NCBI GenBank assembly: GCA_000827495.1
Contig: KN817604.1
Span: 106,965 to 170,964, forward strand
DNA: 64,000 bases
Source of the DNA: Hypholoma sublateritium FD-334 SS-4
Lineage: Eukaryota; Basidiomycota; Agaricomycetes; Agaricales; Strophariaceae
Direction of reading: 5' to 3'
Shown: piece by piece, positions 47,725 through 59,340 of the stretch
Numbering within the stretch: the first letter of the stretch is position 1
How the letters are laid out: each line of letters starts with the position of its first letter
Notes under the pieces: model-generated
What the model saw: only the letters and a program-made list of their open reading frames with translations
Told to the model about the DNA's origin: nothing
Database searches by the model: none
Program-made: the position numbers and the translations under genes

Positions 47725-49100
47725 TCAGAGAGCTCCTCCGAGCTGGGATGACTGCTGGCTTCCAGAATAACCATACAGATATAATATCCTAGAGCATCGC
47801 ATCGTTATTGATTTATAATAGTGGCGCAATTGGTAGGAACCTTACCTTCTGTGTTCCGAACGCTAATATAGCTGCTATTGGGACTAATTTTATGTGATTA
47901 GCTGCGTTTGACATTGATTTTGTGTGATGCTTGGTACTTACTCAATGACACGACTACGTAAGGCCTGTGAGAGCGGCCTTTGGCTGACATGTACATTATT
48001 GTAATCCTGCTCGTCAAAGTTTGATTGTGAGCGCTAGCAGGAAATTGGTGGGCTCGTACGTGTTCGCAATCATGCTCAGGGCAGAAAAGACCAGCACGCG
48101 GATAGTAGTAGACACGGGGTAATTCACTAGCTTTTTAGAGGACCAGTTTCTCGTCAACAGAACGCAGGTCCATGCTGTATGCGTAAAAATGCCAATTAAT
48201 TACATTAGATTGACAAATTGAATCCCAACCAAGCAGCCTACCTCCGAGTACGACTGTCGGTATCATCAGAACCATAACTGTAACGGTAGACGTTTGCGAT
48301 CTTTCAGCAACAAAAAAAATTGTATAAGCGTCAAAGATCTAGTCAACTAGGCTGAAATAACGCTCACGGCACCGCATTCTTCAAGTAGCAGTATCCGCCC
48401 ATCCCACTCTGATATAGGGTGTTATCATCTTCTAAGCCGATCTACAATAAAGTTGATTGTATGCAAGCTTAAACGTAGTAGCAGTGGAAAATGATGAACG
48501 ACCCACAATGATTGTCTCAGTCGCTATAGTGGCGTGGAGCACATATGGTCCTACGAGCATCTGAATGTATAGTGGGCTTTTAATGTGAGGCTTCACAAAA
48601 AATGGTTATCGCCGTTTCTCTTACAAGCCAAATGAGTCGACCACCTCGTTCCCTGGGGCCGAGAGAATTGTGTAGCTTGAAAAATATCTAAGTACAAAAC
48701 TTCAGCCAGTCTTTTACGTAGAACGTCTACCTCGACTCTTACCTGTGTGACGAACGCCAACGTTGTAGCCGCCGTTCTAAATCAGATTCCTACTATCAGA
48801 TAAGCCAGACGTATTAAATTAAAATTGAACCTACAGCGTGGGGGCGGCATACATCAACGCACTTTGAATCAAACAAAGTCCGAAGGGCGCGTTTTCAAGT
48901 CGCCCAGATATGAAAAGGAGAAGATATGATAGCGTGGAAAGCACCCAGGAAAACATGAAGCTAAACCATGCTGTATGTCGCAATGCGCTCTCTGAAAAGA
49001 ATCCAGTAACGAAGATGACGAGGCAGCCTATAAGACCAATCAACTGCAGTGAGATATACGCTCGGAGTTCTGGCCCATTTGCAAGAGTTGGCATTGGCAT
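47725..49100 (-). CDS. Receptor-like 7-TM protein, paralogue A
   Basis: Many short exons. The start MPMPTLANGPELRAYIS at 49100 leads to helices LQLIGLIGCLVIFVTGFF and FSFMFSWVLSTLSYLLLFIS, then CLIQSALMYAAPTLTAATTL. Later exons give FKLHNSLGPRERGGRL, MLVGPYVLHATIATETIIVG, a loop (YQSGMGGYCYLKNAVP), STVTVMVLMIPTVVLGTWTC, IRVLVFSALSMIANT and LVPIAAILAFGTQKDILYLY. It ends QQSSQLGGAL at 47725. Seven helices with a short tail suggest a receptor or sensor. It belongs to one family with the genes at 50420-51951 and 52884-54460, as shown by shared CxIQxAL, FGTQ and extracellular Cys-loop motifs. No ligand or G-protein coupling is shown. Confidence 0.65.
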
Positions 49101-50419
49101 TGAGGAGGTTTTTCCTGATTTTGAACTTCCTTAAGTATGCTCATTAGGTGCGTTGAAGAAAATCGGAGAACGCACTGGAAAAAAGGAAAGCCAACTCATC
49201 ATCAGCCGTTAGGCTTGAGATTGCCGACAGAAGAGACATCACAATATAATTCGAGGCCCTGCCTTCGAGAAAATGATAATGCGATATATCGCCACAGGCC
49301 GCAAAGCCGCGAAGGGCAGCGTGCGGTTGGAAAGGGAAAGGCCGGGGGTGATACCTACCAACATAAACGCCTTCTTATACACATCCGGTCTCTATACTCA
49401 ACAGCGTTGCGAGTATGCACAGCCGGCAGAAGCGTCCAGATGGCACACATTCATATACTAAACTGTCTAAACATGTAAAGAGGCTGTAGATTTACCTGGA
49501 TTCTCCTTCGTTGACCGGGTAATCATCGTCATGAGGACCGGGAATGCCTACTGCTCTCTGTATAGTATGTAGAGGTGGATGCAATATGTAGCATCATCAA
49601 TATAAATCACCGTAAAATATAGCAACACAGCGACCACGTAACTAGCGCCAAGCCTAGATTTGCCTAAATAGGCGCCCATAACCACAACGCTGTCCGGTGC
49701 CCGATAGAAGATATTTCGTCAAGACGTCGTCTTCAAGTTGCTCCCGACTTTCTTTGCGAGAGCACTGGAGTGCATCCCAGACTGATGGATGCGAACCTAT
49801 GCGAACCGGGGAATCTGGATTCTGAAGATCATCTGCCAAAATTCTCATCAACAAGTTGAACAACTGGCATGTGCTTACCGCTCCCGTGGGAGAGTCTGGA
49901 AGAGTGGGGACCGAACTACCTTCGTGGCCCGGGCAGTGGTCAACTGGCCGGTCCATAGCCTCAACGATATCACTAAAAGGTGCTCAATTCTCAATCAATT
50001 CTCCAGGCTTAGCCTACAGCTGGCAATAAATTCCATGCCGAGTGCGACACTCAAGGATGTTCGTTGCAGGTTCCACATAGGTATCTCTAATAGTTTGTAC
50101 AATCGGAAGCTACCACGGCCCAAAATAATAACATATTGGAGAATTCAAAAACAACCACCACTATGAGCTGCCTTGCTGCTGGACAATTAAATTTGGGATT
50201 CGTCATAAAGGTCATAAATTTAAAGTTACAGATACAAGTACAACGCAGCTGTCCGCATGATATCGTCTACGGAATTATCATGCGCAGGTATCGCGAACGA
50301 GGCTACTTCAACTATTTAAGAGTGGTTGTGTGGGCGGAAGTAGGTGCACAAGTCGGGCATACGACTGGTGAACACTTCGTCAGTCATTGCAGCATCAAGC
50401 CACTTGTCCGTTAATTTAT
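49101..50419. other. Intergenic with one coding-like exon on the minus strand
   Basis: Most of this 1.3 kb shows nothing. At 49654-49980 on the minus strand a protein-like exon reads DIVEAMDRPVDHCPGHEG and, further on, QLEDDVLTKYLLSGTGQRCG, preceded by a TTTTTAG acceptor. I could not link it to other exons; it may be a decayed gene. Confidence 0.35.
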
Positions 50420-51951
50420 TTATACCCTATTCAAATCTCGTCCAAAGAAGACTGATCCACGACCTTCCGATTTGTAGGATGTTTTGGATCTCCAGCAGCA
50501 CCATGCTAAGATCATATCCTACAAAGAAATTAGTTATGTAAAGCTTATGATAATTGAGGAGGCAGCCGACCTTTTGAGTACCGAAAACCAGCAGAGCCAG
50601 GAAAGGAACTAAATTTCAGAATAAGATCTCAGTGACGGTTACAGGTGGCCATGGATGACGGCAACTCACATGTTGAAAGTAGAATATCGAACGTTATTTC
50701 ATCATCACTGGTGACTGTAAATATTATTGCAAGTCTGTAGTAGATCCTAGTAAGTGCACGAAAGGAGGGGGGTACGTGAGATCGGGAACAAACATTAAGC
50801 TGATAAGTCCAAGCAGAGTAAATGCAATGCCTCGTATTGTGGTTGATATTGACTGTGGCTTCAGCCTGGAAGACCAGAAGCCGCGGTAAAGCATGATAAC
50901 GAGTCGAGCTTGTATATGTAATTTATTGAGCGTCAGGCCTCAGGCCTCAGGTTGCGCGCCAACTTGCAGAGAACTCACTTTGGACGACGACCGTGATCAC
51001 CGAGATCATGGCCACAATAGAAAATGACACTTTTAACCTGTTGGGAAGCCCTTTAACTGGATAATTCGATAGAGGAGACTACTTCGATGTTGAATCGACG
51101 ACACACCATGCAGGATTTGACGAATCACAGTAAGTCCCTTCGTGAACTTTTTCCAGCGTACTAGGCTTAGTCGTTTGATACTGAATGGGTGATAATATTA
51201 GACAAACCAGAGAAGTCATATAGTCAAGTACATACCAGAGAAACCCCGATGAACAGGACTAGAAATATGGTATATGGAACCATAAGTAGCTAAAGGATCA
51301 ACACGGTCAAGATACAATACAAACATACTGTGATAAGGTACGCACCAGGCATGAAGTTAGTAGACTCAGTTTCTTCCACCGGTCGGAAGGTGGTTCTGGA
51401 AAACTGAGAAGGATCTGATTTTACAAGTACATTAGCCGCCAGTGGAGACAAAGCGGCCAGGAATTATACTTGTAGGAGGAGTGCTAGCGTGGCGGCGCTA
51501 GTGCTGTGGTGTGATGAAGAAGTCCCGGCACCATTCAGTGTATTTCCGCTGTCACAAGAGGCGCGCACTTACGTAGGGGGCATGGAGTAGATAAGCGCTG
51601 CCTGGATGAAACACACAGAGAAAATGGGATGGGGTGTGAATTGCTGGCCCGAGATGAAGAGGAGCGTATATGAAAAAGCAGAGAGCAGCCATGCGATGCA
51701 GAAGCTATACCACGTCGGCAGACGATGCACCCTTGGGGACGCCGCCGCCGTGATGAGCATGACAAGCATGCCCACACCGCCGATGAGATTGAGCATGAGG
51801 TAGACATAGATGCCCGGTTTATTGAGGATCGTCGCTTGTGCGTCGCCTGGAAATGTTATTCGCCGGGTGGGGGCCCGTGTGAGCCTTTTTGGCCGGCGCC
51901 GAGTGATAGTGGGATATACGCACCATCTACGGCCTGCAATCGGTACACCAT
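50420..51951 (-). CDS. Receptor-like 7-TM protein, paralogue B
   Basis: Same family as the genes on either side. The start MVYRLQAVDG at 51951 splices across a 75-bp intron to DAQATILNKPGIYVYLMLNL. Helices include LIGGVGMLVMLITAAAS, YSFCIAWLLSAFSYTLLFIS and CFIQAALIYSMPPT. Further exons read RWKKLSLLTSCLG, LLMVPYTIFLVLFIGVSL, the Cys loop (VHEGTYCDSSNPAW), LKVSFSIVAMISVITVVV, TIRGIAFTLLGLISLMFV and VPFLALLVFGTQK, then a tail with KTSYKSEGRGSVFFG. The stop TAA is at 50420-50422. The exon order mirrors paralogue A. Exons are small and exact borders uncertain. Confidence 0.62.
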
Positions 51952-52883
51952 ATTTCCGGCGGAGGCGTCTCTTCAATAGTGGTGCAGAGGACAAGGCGCA
52001 AAGCGCATCCAACCCGATAGTGCCGACGGTGTAATGGATATGGGGCAGGAATGGGCAGAGGGCAAAGATGGATGAAGCCGTAACAGTTGCCTAGGAAGCC
52101 CAGCTTTGAGGCGGTTTCGAGATGCCCTAGCTGATGTGTTCGCACAGAGGAAGGACATGATGATAGATTCATCAATCGGACGCTGCCGCTGCGTCAGTAT
52201 CAGTCTGAATCTAAAAATAACGCAACGTCGGGCGCAGTATATGGCACTGTACAGCATCTGAACGTGGCCAGCAGCTCGGAAGGAGACGTTTGGCGCTGCC
52301 CTGTTTCGGCTGACGAGCTGCGGTTTCCACTGCGGCGGAGCGTAGCAGTGCATCCACGGTTTGTTTCTATCGATGCCAGTGAGCGTGCTTTCATGAAGAA
52401 ACTTGGGAAAGACAGACAAAATACTGACCATCACGTAGATATGTAGTGGCAACTTTGATTATAGCATGCCTCTCTGCGACTCCGTCCATCACTAGGATCC
52501 GGTGATGGAAAGAGAAGTATTTAAAGACATCTGTTCACCCATCTGCTTGTCTTCGAATACCTGCATACCTGCTTCTTCCGGTGATAGGTGATAAAATGCC
52601 ACTTCCAGCGATACTATGGTGGAATAATCTTTCCTGTCCAAGGTGTACGTAACGTCGTCAGTCATAAGTCGACTGGATATATTCCGATCAACACTAGACA
52701 GCGCTGTAGCCATGGAAAGACTAGGTGCTTGAGCAGAGTAAATATTCATAGCTACATGCATACATGCACATATGTATACATGAACAAGGCGCAGAGCTCA
52801 TTATTTTGGGATTCACTAGGGGTCAGCGAGACAAGGGAGCAACACCGCCCCCTCGTTCATGAGGTGACGGCTACCTTGTATTG
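51952..52883. other. Intergenic between paralogues B and C
   Basis: No gene called. A minus frame at 51973-52452 and its shadows look random. The region should hold the promoter of paralogue B. Confidence 0.5.
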
Positions 52884-54460
52884 TTAACGCCCAGGAACAC
52901 CACGAGACATGTCATTCACCGCCACCATAGTAAGTGGGCGCTCACTAGGGGAAGTGAGGCCCTTGAGGCTCGGGGAGAGCGATATTGACGACCGGCGAGA
53001 CCCCGCGAGGCTCTGTATAGATCCGCTGCGGGAGATGAAATTGACACTAGTCAGCGTGACGAATGTCGCGTCCGGCGCTGCCTGCGCACGCGCTCGCCGG
53101 GGAAGCCATCCCAGCAGTAGGTCCTGCAGCGAGAAAATAAAGCGCATTTAGAATACGAAAATGGATAGCAAAGCAATCACCGACACGCTGGGTCCCAAAT
53201 GCAAGGGCAGCAGCTGGCGGCACTGATCTAAGCATCAGCATGGTAATTTACTGAGCGGACATGCGCGACTTACAGATGGCAAATATGAGATCCCACTGCA
53301 CGGCGCGCGTCTGCGTCACAGTAAAGATGACACCGCAGCTGGGTGCACGGACATGTTAATTATAGTTTCATATACAGCTCCTTTGCACTGGGACACACCT
53401 CAGTGCGCTGACGCCAAGCACTGTGAAGATCAGAATGCGAATGGCCATGTCCATAGACTGGCTGAATTTGTTCATAATGGCGCGATTGCGGTAGAGCAGC
53501 GCGCCAATCGTCACTGCATGACCATCAGCGATTCTGCAATAGACGGCCCTAGTGATGAGAAATTGATATAACTCACGTTCAATTAAAAATACAGCGACCA
53601 GCCCGGTAGTCGTTGCCACAGAAGTCACCTCTGGTCTGGGAAGAAGGGAGGTGCCATGATTAGTGGTGTTACAGCGAAACTTAATGATCCCGCGGAACGT
53701 GGACGTACATTGGACTTTTTTGGATAACACAGTAGATGAGATTGGGGGATATCGTGACGTTTTGTTTGTGTGTGAAGCCAAACTGTGAGACGCGTGAGAT
53801 AAAGCATTCCAGGTGCAGCGATGGTCGGCATACCACGAGAACCGCAATTACAACTCCTGTCCATGCTACCCATGGAATGACAGCAAGCTGGCATGGATAT
53901 GTTATTAAAGGGTGCGTGACAACATACATGAGCACGTACCACGTTCAGGAATGTTGGGTGGGAGTGTTTTTGAGGTGATATCGAAAACGCAGAAAGGACG
54001 TTTAAGAGCAACTACAGCTTCGTCAGTAACCAAAATGTTGAGGATGCAGCGCACATACATGAATTACCAAACCCAATGTTGTAAACATTTCACTAATGTC
54101 GTTTCGCCGATTAGACTAGCAGTGGAGGGAACAGATGTTTGAACCGTACAGAACTGGCGCGCCATAGCACAAAGCAGCTTGAATCGTACAGACGGTCGGA
54201 GCTGGACTCTGAAACGCCTGCCCAGACAGAAGGAGAAGGGAGTACGAGACGCCGAAAACGATCCAAGAAAGGCAAAAGCTGAAAAATATAGGGTGTCGTT
54301 TGGTTTTGCAGAAAAGGCTTGCCGATAGCAGGATAAACACAAAAAGTGCAGCGCCTATGAGCTGCAGTGCGAAAAAGGCGACCACGGTCGCACTGTTTCT
54401 TTCTAAGTAGTATGAGACTTCCGGTTCTGTTGATATGTTGAGAGGTGACTTACTTGGCAT
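52884..54460 (-). CDS. Receptor-like 7-TM protein, paralogue C, long tail
   Basis: Third member of the tandem family. The start MPSKSPLNISTEPEVSYYLE at 54460 precedes AFFALQLIGAALFVFILLSA, FFSFCLSWIVFGVSYSLLLL and CTIQAALCYGAPVL. Later exons give LAVIPWVAWTGVVIAVLVV, HLECFISRVSQFGFTHKQNV, PEVTSVATTTGLVAVFLIE, MAIRILIFTVLGVSAL, CGVIFTVTQTRAVQWDLIFA and SVPPAAALAFGTQRVG. Unlike A and B, it ends with a cytoplasmic tail of about 75 residues rich in Ser and Arg (SIQSLAGSRRSSISLSPSLK) finishing MSRGVPGR at 52884. Such a Ser-rich tail could be phosphorylated, as in GPCR desensitisation; this is inference. The exon after GAPVL is not well resolved. Confidence 0.62.
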
Positions 54461-55469
54461 CTAGAATGCACACCACCGACGAGCGACCAGAGGAGTCCGA
54501 CTGCGAAGAGAAAGAGAGTGCAGCAGTAGGCCGGACGGATAAAAGGAGTGAAGATCGTAGCAGAAGGAGATAGGGAAGAAACCACAAGGGAAGGACGCCC
54601 GAGGGAGGCTGTCCTTTCAGTTATACATACTGTTTCACACTTGGGCAAGGATGGTGGGACTCCTTGAATGAATACACGGTATCAAGGTGTCATACGGTAG
54701 AAAAGAAGAGATGGCACGAACCCGGATCTATTGATGAAAGTCCTGGCGATGGTTCTCACTGGTGACTGACTGATTCGAGGGTGATTTGGCAATGATTTGG
54801 TGAATATTTGGCAGTTCAGTGGGGTTTAGAACAATGTCTAGGCCCTAGGAAGATACAACATATTGGCTTGCGTGATCTCCGGCCGATTCTCTTTGTAGAA
54901 GAGCCCCCAATAGTGTGTGAAGGAAGAAAAACCAGTGGCGTTTGCTGGGCTTTTGCGACAAAGTTAGAGCAGAAGAGGTGTTTGATGGCGAGATCGGTTG
55001 ATACATTGATGACACGTGCAGTTAGCCGCGGCGTTCTCGATTGCAGTAAATCCAGGCAGTGGATATGTACCCTCAAAATATCCTACTTACTGCGAAGCAA
55101 CTGTACTACACGTTCTACGGCCGCATTCAGTGTAGTAAGGCTTAGGCAGCTGGAATGGTAGAACAAACTGAGAACCTGAAGTCGGCTAGAAGATGGCTAG
55201 AAACATAGAGATGTTAATAAGTAGATGAAATCCTTTACCCAATTTTTACATAGCGCCGCATCCTGAGAGAGTCCATATTTTTTTCACATAAGTAACAAAT
55301 GAGAGGAATGATGATAGAAACTTGCCAACTGGAGCTCGCTCACCAAAATTCAAATAAGCACTTGCTTTCTCACGAAACCATCTCATCAGTTACGTAACGC
55401 ACCATATGCTACTTGTGCCAGGCAGCGTTGAACGTTCAACGTTGCGGTTAACCTCCAACGACCTCCGCC
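54461..55469. other. Intergenic, 1 kb
   Basis: Divergent spacer between 7-TM paralogue C and the Mob1 gene. A 117-residue plus frame at 54808-55161 and its minus shadow are not supported by start context or family features. Confidence 0.45.
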
Positions 55470-57536
55470 ATGACCGCCGCCATCCAGCGACCCCTCCGCG
55501 GCTCGCGTATATCTACGTTTTATCCCGTCAAAGATCTCCCCTCGCTTGCATCGTTGGACAGCGCATTCCAACTACAAGAGTACATCTCGCTGCTCATCCG
55601 GTTCGACGTGCACGACGTGGACCGGATTGTGTCGCTTCCCGGCTCTTCGGCGAAGGATAAACAGGAAAGCGCGGAACATGGAGGAAGCTTGAAAGAAGCA
55701 GAGAGGCTCGAGGTCTCGGTGGACGAGGCGTGCTGGATCTACGAGCAACTCAGGTGCGTCTGCGCTATGTGTGCGGCTCGAATATCATCCAGAAGGCTGA
55801 CAGAGATGCAGACGGCTTGCGCAGGACCTCTCGCACCCACTTATAACGACGCTGCAGCAGGAGTGCACGCGTGCGTCGTGCCCTGAGATGAAGGCTGGCG
55901 AATGGCTGTATTTGTGCGTCGCGCATGGGAACGACGGCGCCATGGAGGTGCGCATCTCTTCGCCTTCTGTGGCGAAAACAAACTAATTGGAACTCTAGCA
56001 ATGTTGTGCCATCGACTACATACTGCACACCGTTGACAGCGCGACTGCCCTGCTAAATTCACCACGCACGTTCCCTTCCCGGTACGCCATAATGCCTCTC
56101 CTCCGCTAACTGTGCACTAACTGCTCGACCATAGTCTCCAAATCCCACAGACCTCGCACCGTCACTTTGCGTCGCTCGCACGGCGCCTCGGACGCATCTT
56201 CGCGCATGCATACTTCCATCACCGCGAGGCGTTCGAGCAGGCTGAGGCCGAGTCGTCGCTCTATGCCCGCTTCCTCGCGCTCACCGCGCGTTTCGACCTC
56301 GTCCCCGCCGAGTTCCTTGTCATCCCCGCGGACGGTGCCGACGAGGAGGCCGCGCGCGAGCGCGACGTCCCGCGCGGATTCGCGCATTACCCGCCGCAGC
56401 TGCGCGCAGAGGACCACCGCTTGCTTGCGTTACATCAGCAACAGGCTGCGCGCGCGCAGGGTTCGCCTCCGCTCGCTGATGTGGGCGGGAGCGGTAGCGG
56501 TAGCAGCGGAAACGGCGGCGGCGGCGAGACGGAGGTACGCGTGACGCGCCCGCGCACAGGCACCATGGTGCTCAGCGACCCGGAGGCGAGTGCGGTGGCG
56601 GAGGAGCTCGCGGCACGACGCGCAGAGCCCGAGTACGAATACGCGCCTGCGACGCCCGCCACGGGGCGCCCGCAGGCAGAAGAGGCGTACACGCCGGAGG
56701 AGGAAGAGCTGGCGGAGTTCGAGATTGTGCTGAGCCCTGAGGAGCCCACTGGGGCGGCAGCGGAGGTCCCTGCGGAAGAGCACCCGCCTGCCGGCGCTGT
56801 CCCTGTCCATGCAGTGGAAGCGCCTGCTGCTGAACGTGCGCCAAGTCCTAGCCCGCTTCCTGCAGCAGAGGCGACTGTGGCGGAGGCGGAAAAAGAACCG
56901 GAACCCACTGTATCGGCAGCCGTAGAACCACCAGCCACCGAGGAGGTTGCCGTCTCCGTCCCCGAGGCAGAGGCGGAGACGGCGCCTACGGCAGTCCCAG
57001 AGCCGGTTTGTGAGGCACCACCTACGCCCGCAGAGACGCCACAGGCGCAAGAGCCAGAACCAGAAGCCGTGCCTGACGCGGCGCCCTCCCAACCTGCAAC
57101 CGAACCCGAAGCAGAAATAGAGGCTTCCCCGCCTGGGCCTATCGAAATCGAAATCGAGCCCCCGGCTGCAGAGCCTGCCGCCGCGCCCGAAGAGGACGTG
57201 CCCACCGCGGAGGAGGCGATCGCAGAAGAGCCTCCCGCCGAGTCCGAAAGCTCGCCCGTTGCTGTTGAAAACGCCCCCGTGGACGAGACGGAGGCGACTG
57301 TTGAGGACGACGCCGCGCAGGCCGCGGAACCCGAAACTATCCCAACCCCCGTTGCTGTGGCTGAAGATACCACCACCACCGCCGATACCGAGGTGGCTAC
57401 CGTGACGGCATCTGCTGCGCCGGAGGAAGCTCCTGCGGCTGCAGTTGTGACCAAAAACGAGACGGAGGAACATGCAGGCGCGCCAGATGTGCTGGAGGAG
57501 CCGCACGCGGACACGCAGCCACCTGCGACGTCATAG
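55470..57536 (+). CDS. Mob1/phocein family protein with long acidic tail
   Basis: The start MTAAIQRPLRGSRISTFYP at 55470, then LQEYISLLIRFDVHDVDRIV. After an intron (about 55754-55819) come LSHPLITTLQQECTRASCPE, WLYLCVAHGNDGAMEQCCAI and DYILHTVDSATALLN, and after another RHFASLARRLGRIFAHAYFH and HREAFEQAEAESSLYARFLA. This is the Mob/phocein fold: the Cys and His ligands of the structural zinc site are in the right order (CPEM, H...H). Such proteins are adaptors in STRIPAK or NDR/Hippo-type kinase signalling. From about 56470 the frame continues for some 350 residues of Glu/Ala/Pro-rich sequence (repeated EPEPE, PAAE and TEE) to the TAG near 57536. The tail is disordered and unusual for the family, but open throughout. 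Confidence 0.85.
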
Positions 57537-58329
57537 ACCAGTGTGCGGTGGGCCGCGCGGCTGGATACGTGATAGCTGTATCTCCACGCGCGCCTCTCGC
57601 GAGGGGCCCTTTCGACGGCGGGCGGCGTACGGTGGCAAAAGATCGAGGGCGGCCCTTGGGAGATGAAGCTGAAGCTTTGAAGGGCCGAGAGTATACCCCC
57701 GGGGCGCACTTCATTGTGGTAGACGGCTACGTGTGTTACGATGTTTTTTTTTATTCTGCCAAGGTTCTTGGGATCGAATTTTGGAGTGGTGTATTATTTT
57801 CCTGTTCTTTTTCAGTGGTATTTGCATCGACGACGATACGACGGTGAATGTTACCCTTGTTGATCTGATGTCCCGCTTCATTCGACGGCCTGTGTTGTTT
57901 GAACTTCCCCTTCCAGATTCAAACAAGTGCCACAACGAAGTGGCATGACTCGGATGCAAACATCAAAGGGGAGCTTAAGAGTATAATACGATTATAATAC
58001 ACGACGAGTTGTCTACGGTCCATCATTGTTGGAATATTGTCATTTCTCCTTTCTCCTTCTCCCTTGCGAGATTCCGAATAAAACGAAAAAACGGAAAAAC
58101 GGCATTTATATTCCTAAATACTAACAAGAGGGTATAAGTACATGAAACCACCTCAAAACCACCACTTCGACGATTTAGAGAGCGCTGCAGTCAAAGTTTT
58201 AAGCTGTTTTGAGTTACCTGTCCCCGACTGCGGCCCGTTGCCGTCCGCTTTACTTGCTTGGTGTCACATCAGGAAATTAAGGAGGTTCTTATCTAATCAT
58301 ATGAACACTTAAAATGCATTGCGGATAAT
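57537..58329. other. Intergenic
   Basis: 3' flank of the Mob1 gene followed by AT-rich sequence. No gene seen. Confidence 0.55.
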
Positions 58330-59340
58330 TGTCGACGCTACGAGGAAGGGGTCATATTTTAGATCAATTCACAACGCCAGATATGCGTAGATAGTTGTAG
58401 GTCCGATTAATAACCCAGACGTGATTCTGCGACTTCGTTATAACAACGTTGCACTGCCACGGAATTGATATCACCTCCTGCATGATGATGGAGCGGCTGC
58501 AATATTCTCATTAATTGTCTGCAAGGCATCGGGTTTTCGGAGGTTTACAACACCGCTCTAAAATTGAGTTCACTTCACAACACCAGATATTTGTAGATGG
58601 TTCTAGGTCCGGTTAATAATCTAGATGCGTTGTCGCGCGTTCGGTGACATGATGTTGCGGGGCTACAGAACTAATGTTTTCCTTCCGTATGATGACAAAG
58701 CCTCTGTAAGATTCTCATCAGCTATCTACAGGATATCGGAGGCTCAGAAGCTCACAATGCACTGCAGTTTAAGAGGCTATCAAATACGGACGTCATGAGT
58801 TTGTTATAATAATACTGCATTGATTCGAAATTTACGCCGACCGTCTGAATCGATGACAAAACCATTACTATGTCATGAGCTGTTTTAGGATTTTAATTAA
58901 CTGTCTACAAGATATCAGAGGCTGGGAGACTGACAATACGCAGCAAACCGAGAGACTACTGCATGGGGTGTCATGGGTCTGTCATAATAATGCTGCATCA
59001 CCATGGAGTTCCCCTCGTTCCCCTCGTCTTTATAGAGTAGTAAAATTTCTTTGGTCCGAAGACGGAGCCGCTGTAGGGGTCTCGTCGACTATACACAATA
59101 TATCGGGGGCTCGGGGGCTCACAATACGCTGCAAATTGAGAGGCTATTAGACGAAGTGCGGTGAGTTTGTGATAATAATGTTGAGTACCACAGAATTTAT
59201 GTCGTCCTTTTGAATCGACGACAGAACCGTTGTCAGATTTTGTAACACGCATCCCACCTCTGTATGACGACACAGTACCTGCAGTGCTCTTATCAATTGT
59301 CTGCGAAATTATGGATTCTCCGGAATCCATATTGATTGCG
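58330..59340. repeat. Degenerate tandem repeat, about 160-205 bp units
   Basis: At least five diverged units in direct orientation. A landmark like GTTATAATAATACTGCA recurs near 58438, 58644, 58806, 58984 and 59169. Each is followed by a GATGACAAAACC-like block, then CAATTGTCTGCAAGATATCG and GGAGGCTCACAATACGCTGC-like blocks. On the minus strand two units encode similar peptides (NGSVVDSKGRHKF and NGFVIDSDGRRKF), so the repeat may descend from a duplicated coding exon. A 163-residue minus frame (58998-59489) runs into the array. Confidence 0.7.

Noticed and set aside
56435..57709. Antisense open frames of 358 and 424 codons under the Mob1 tail
   Set aside because: The plus strand has a clear continuing frame from a conserved domain; the antisense peptides are low-complexity Ser/Ala/Gly or Arg/Gly shadows of GC-rich DNA.
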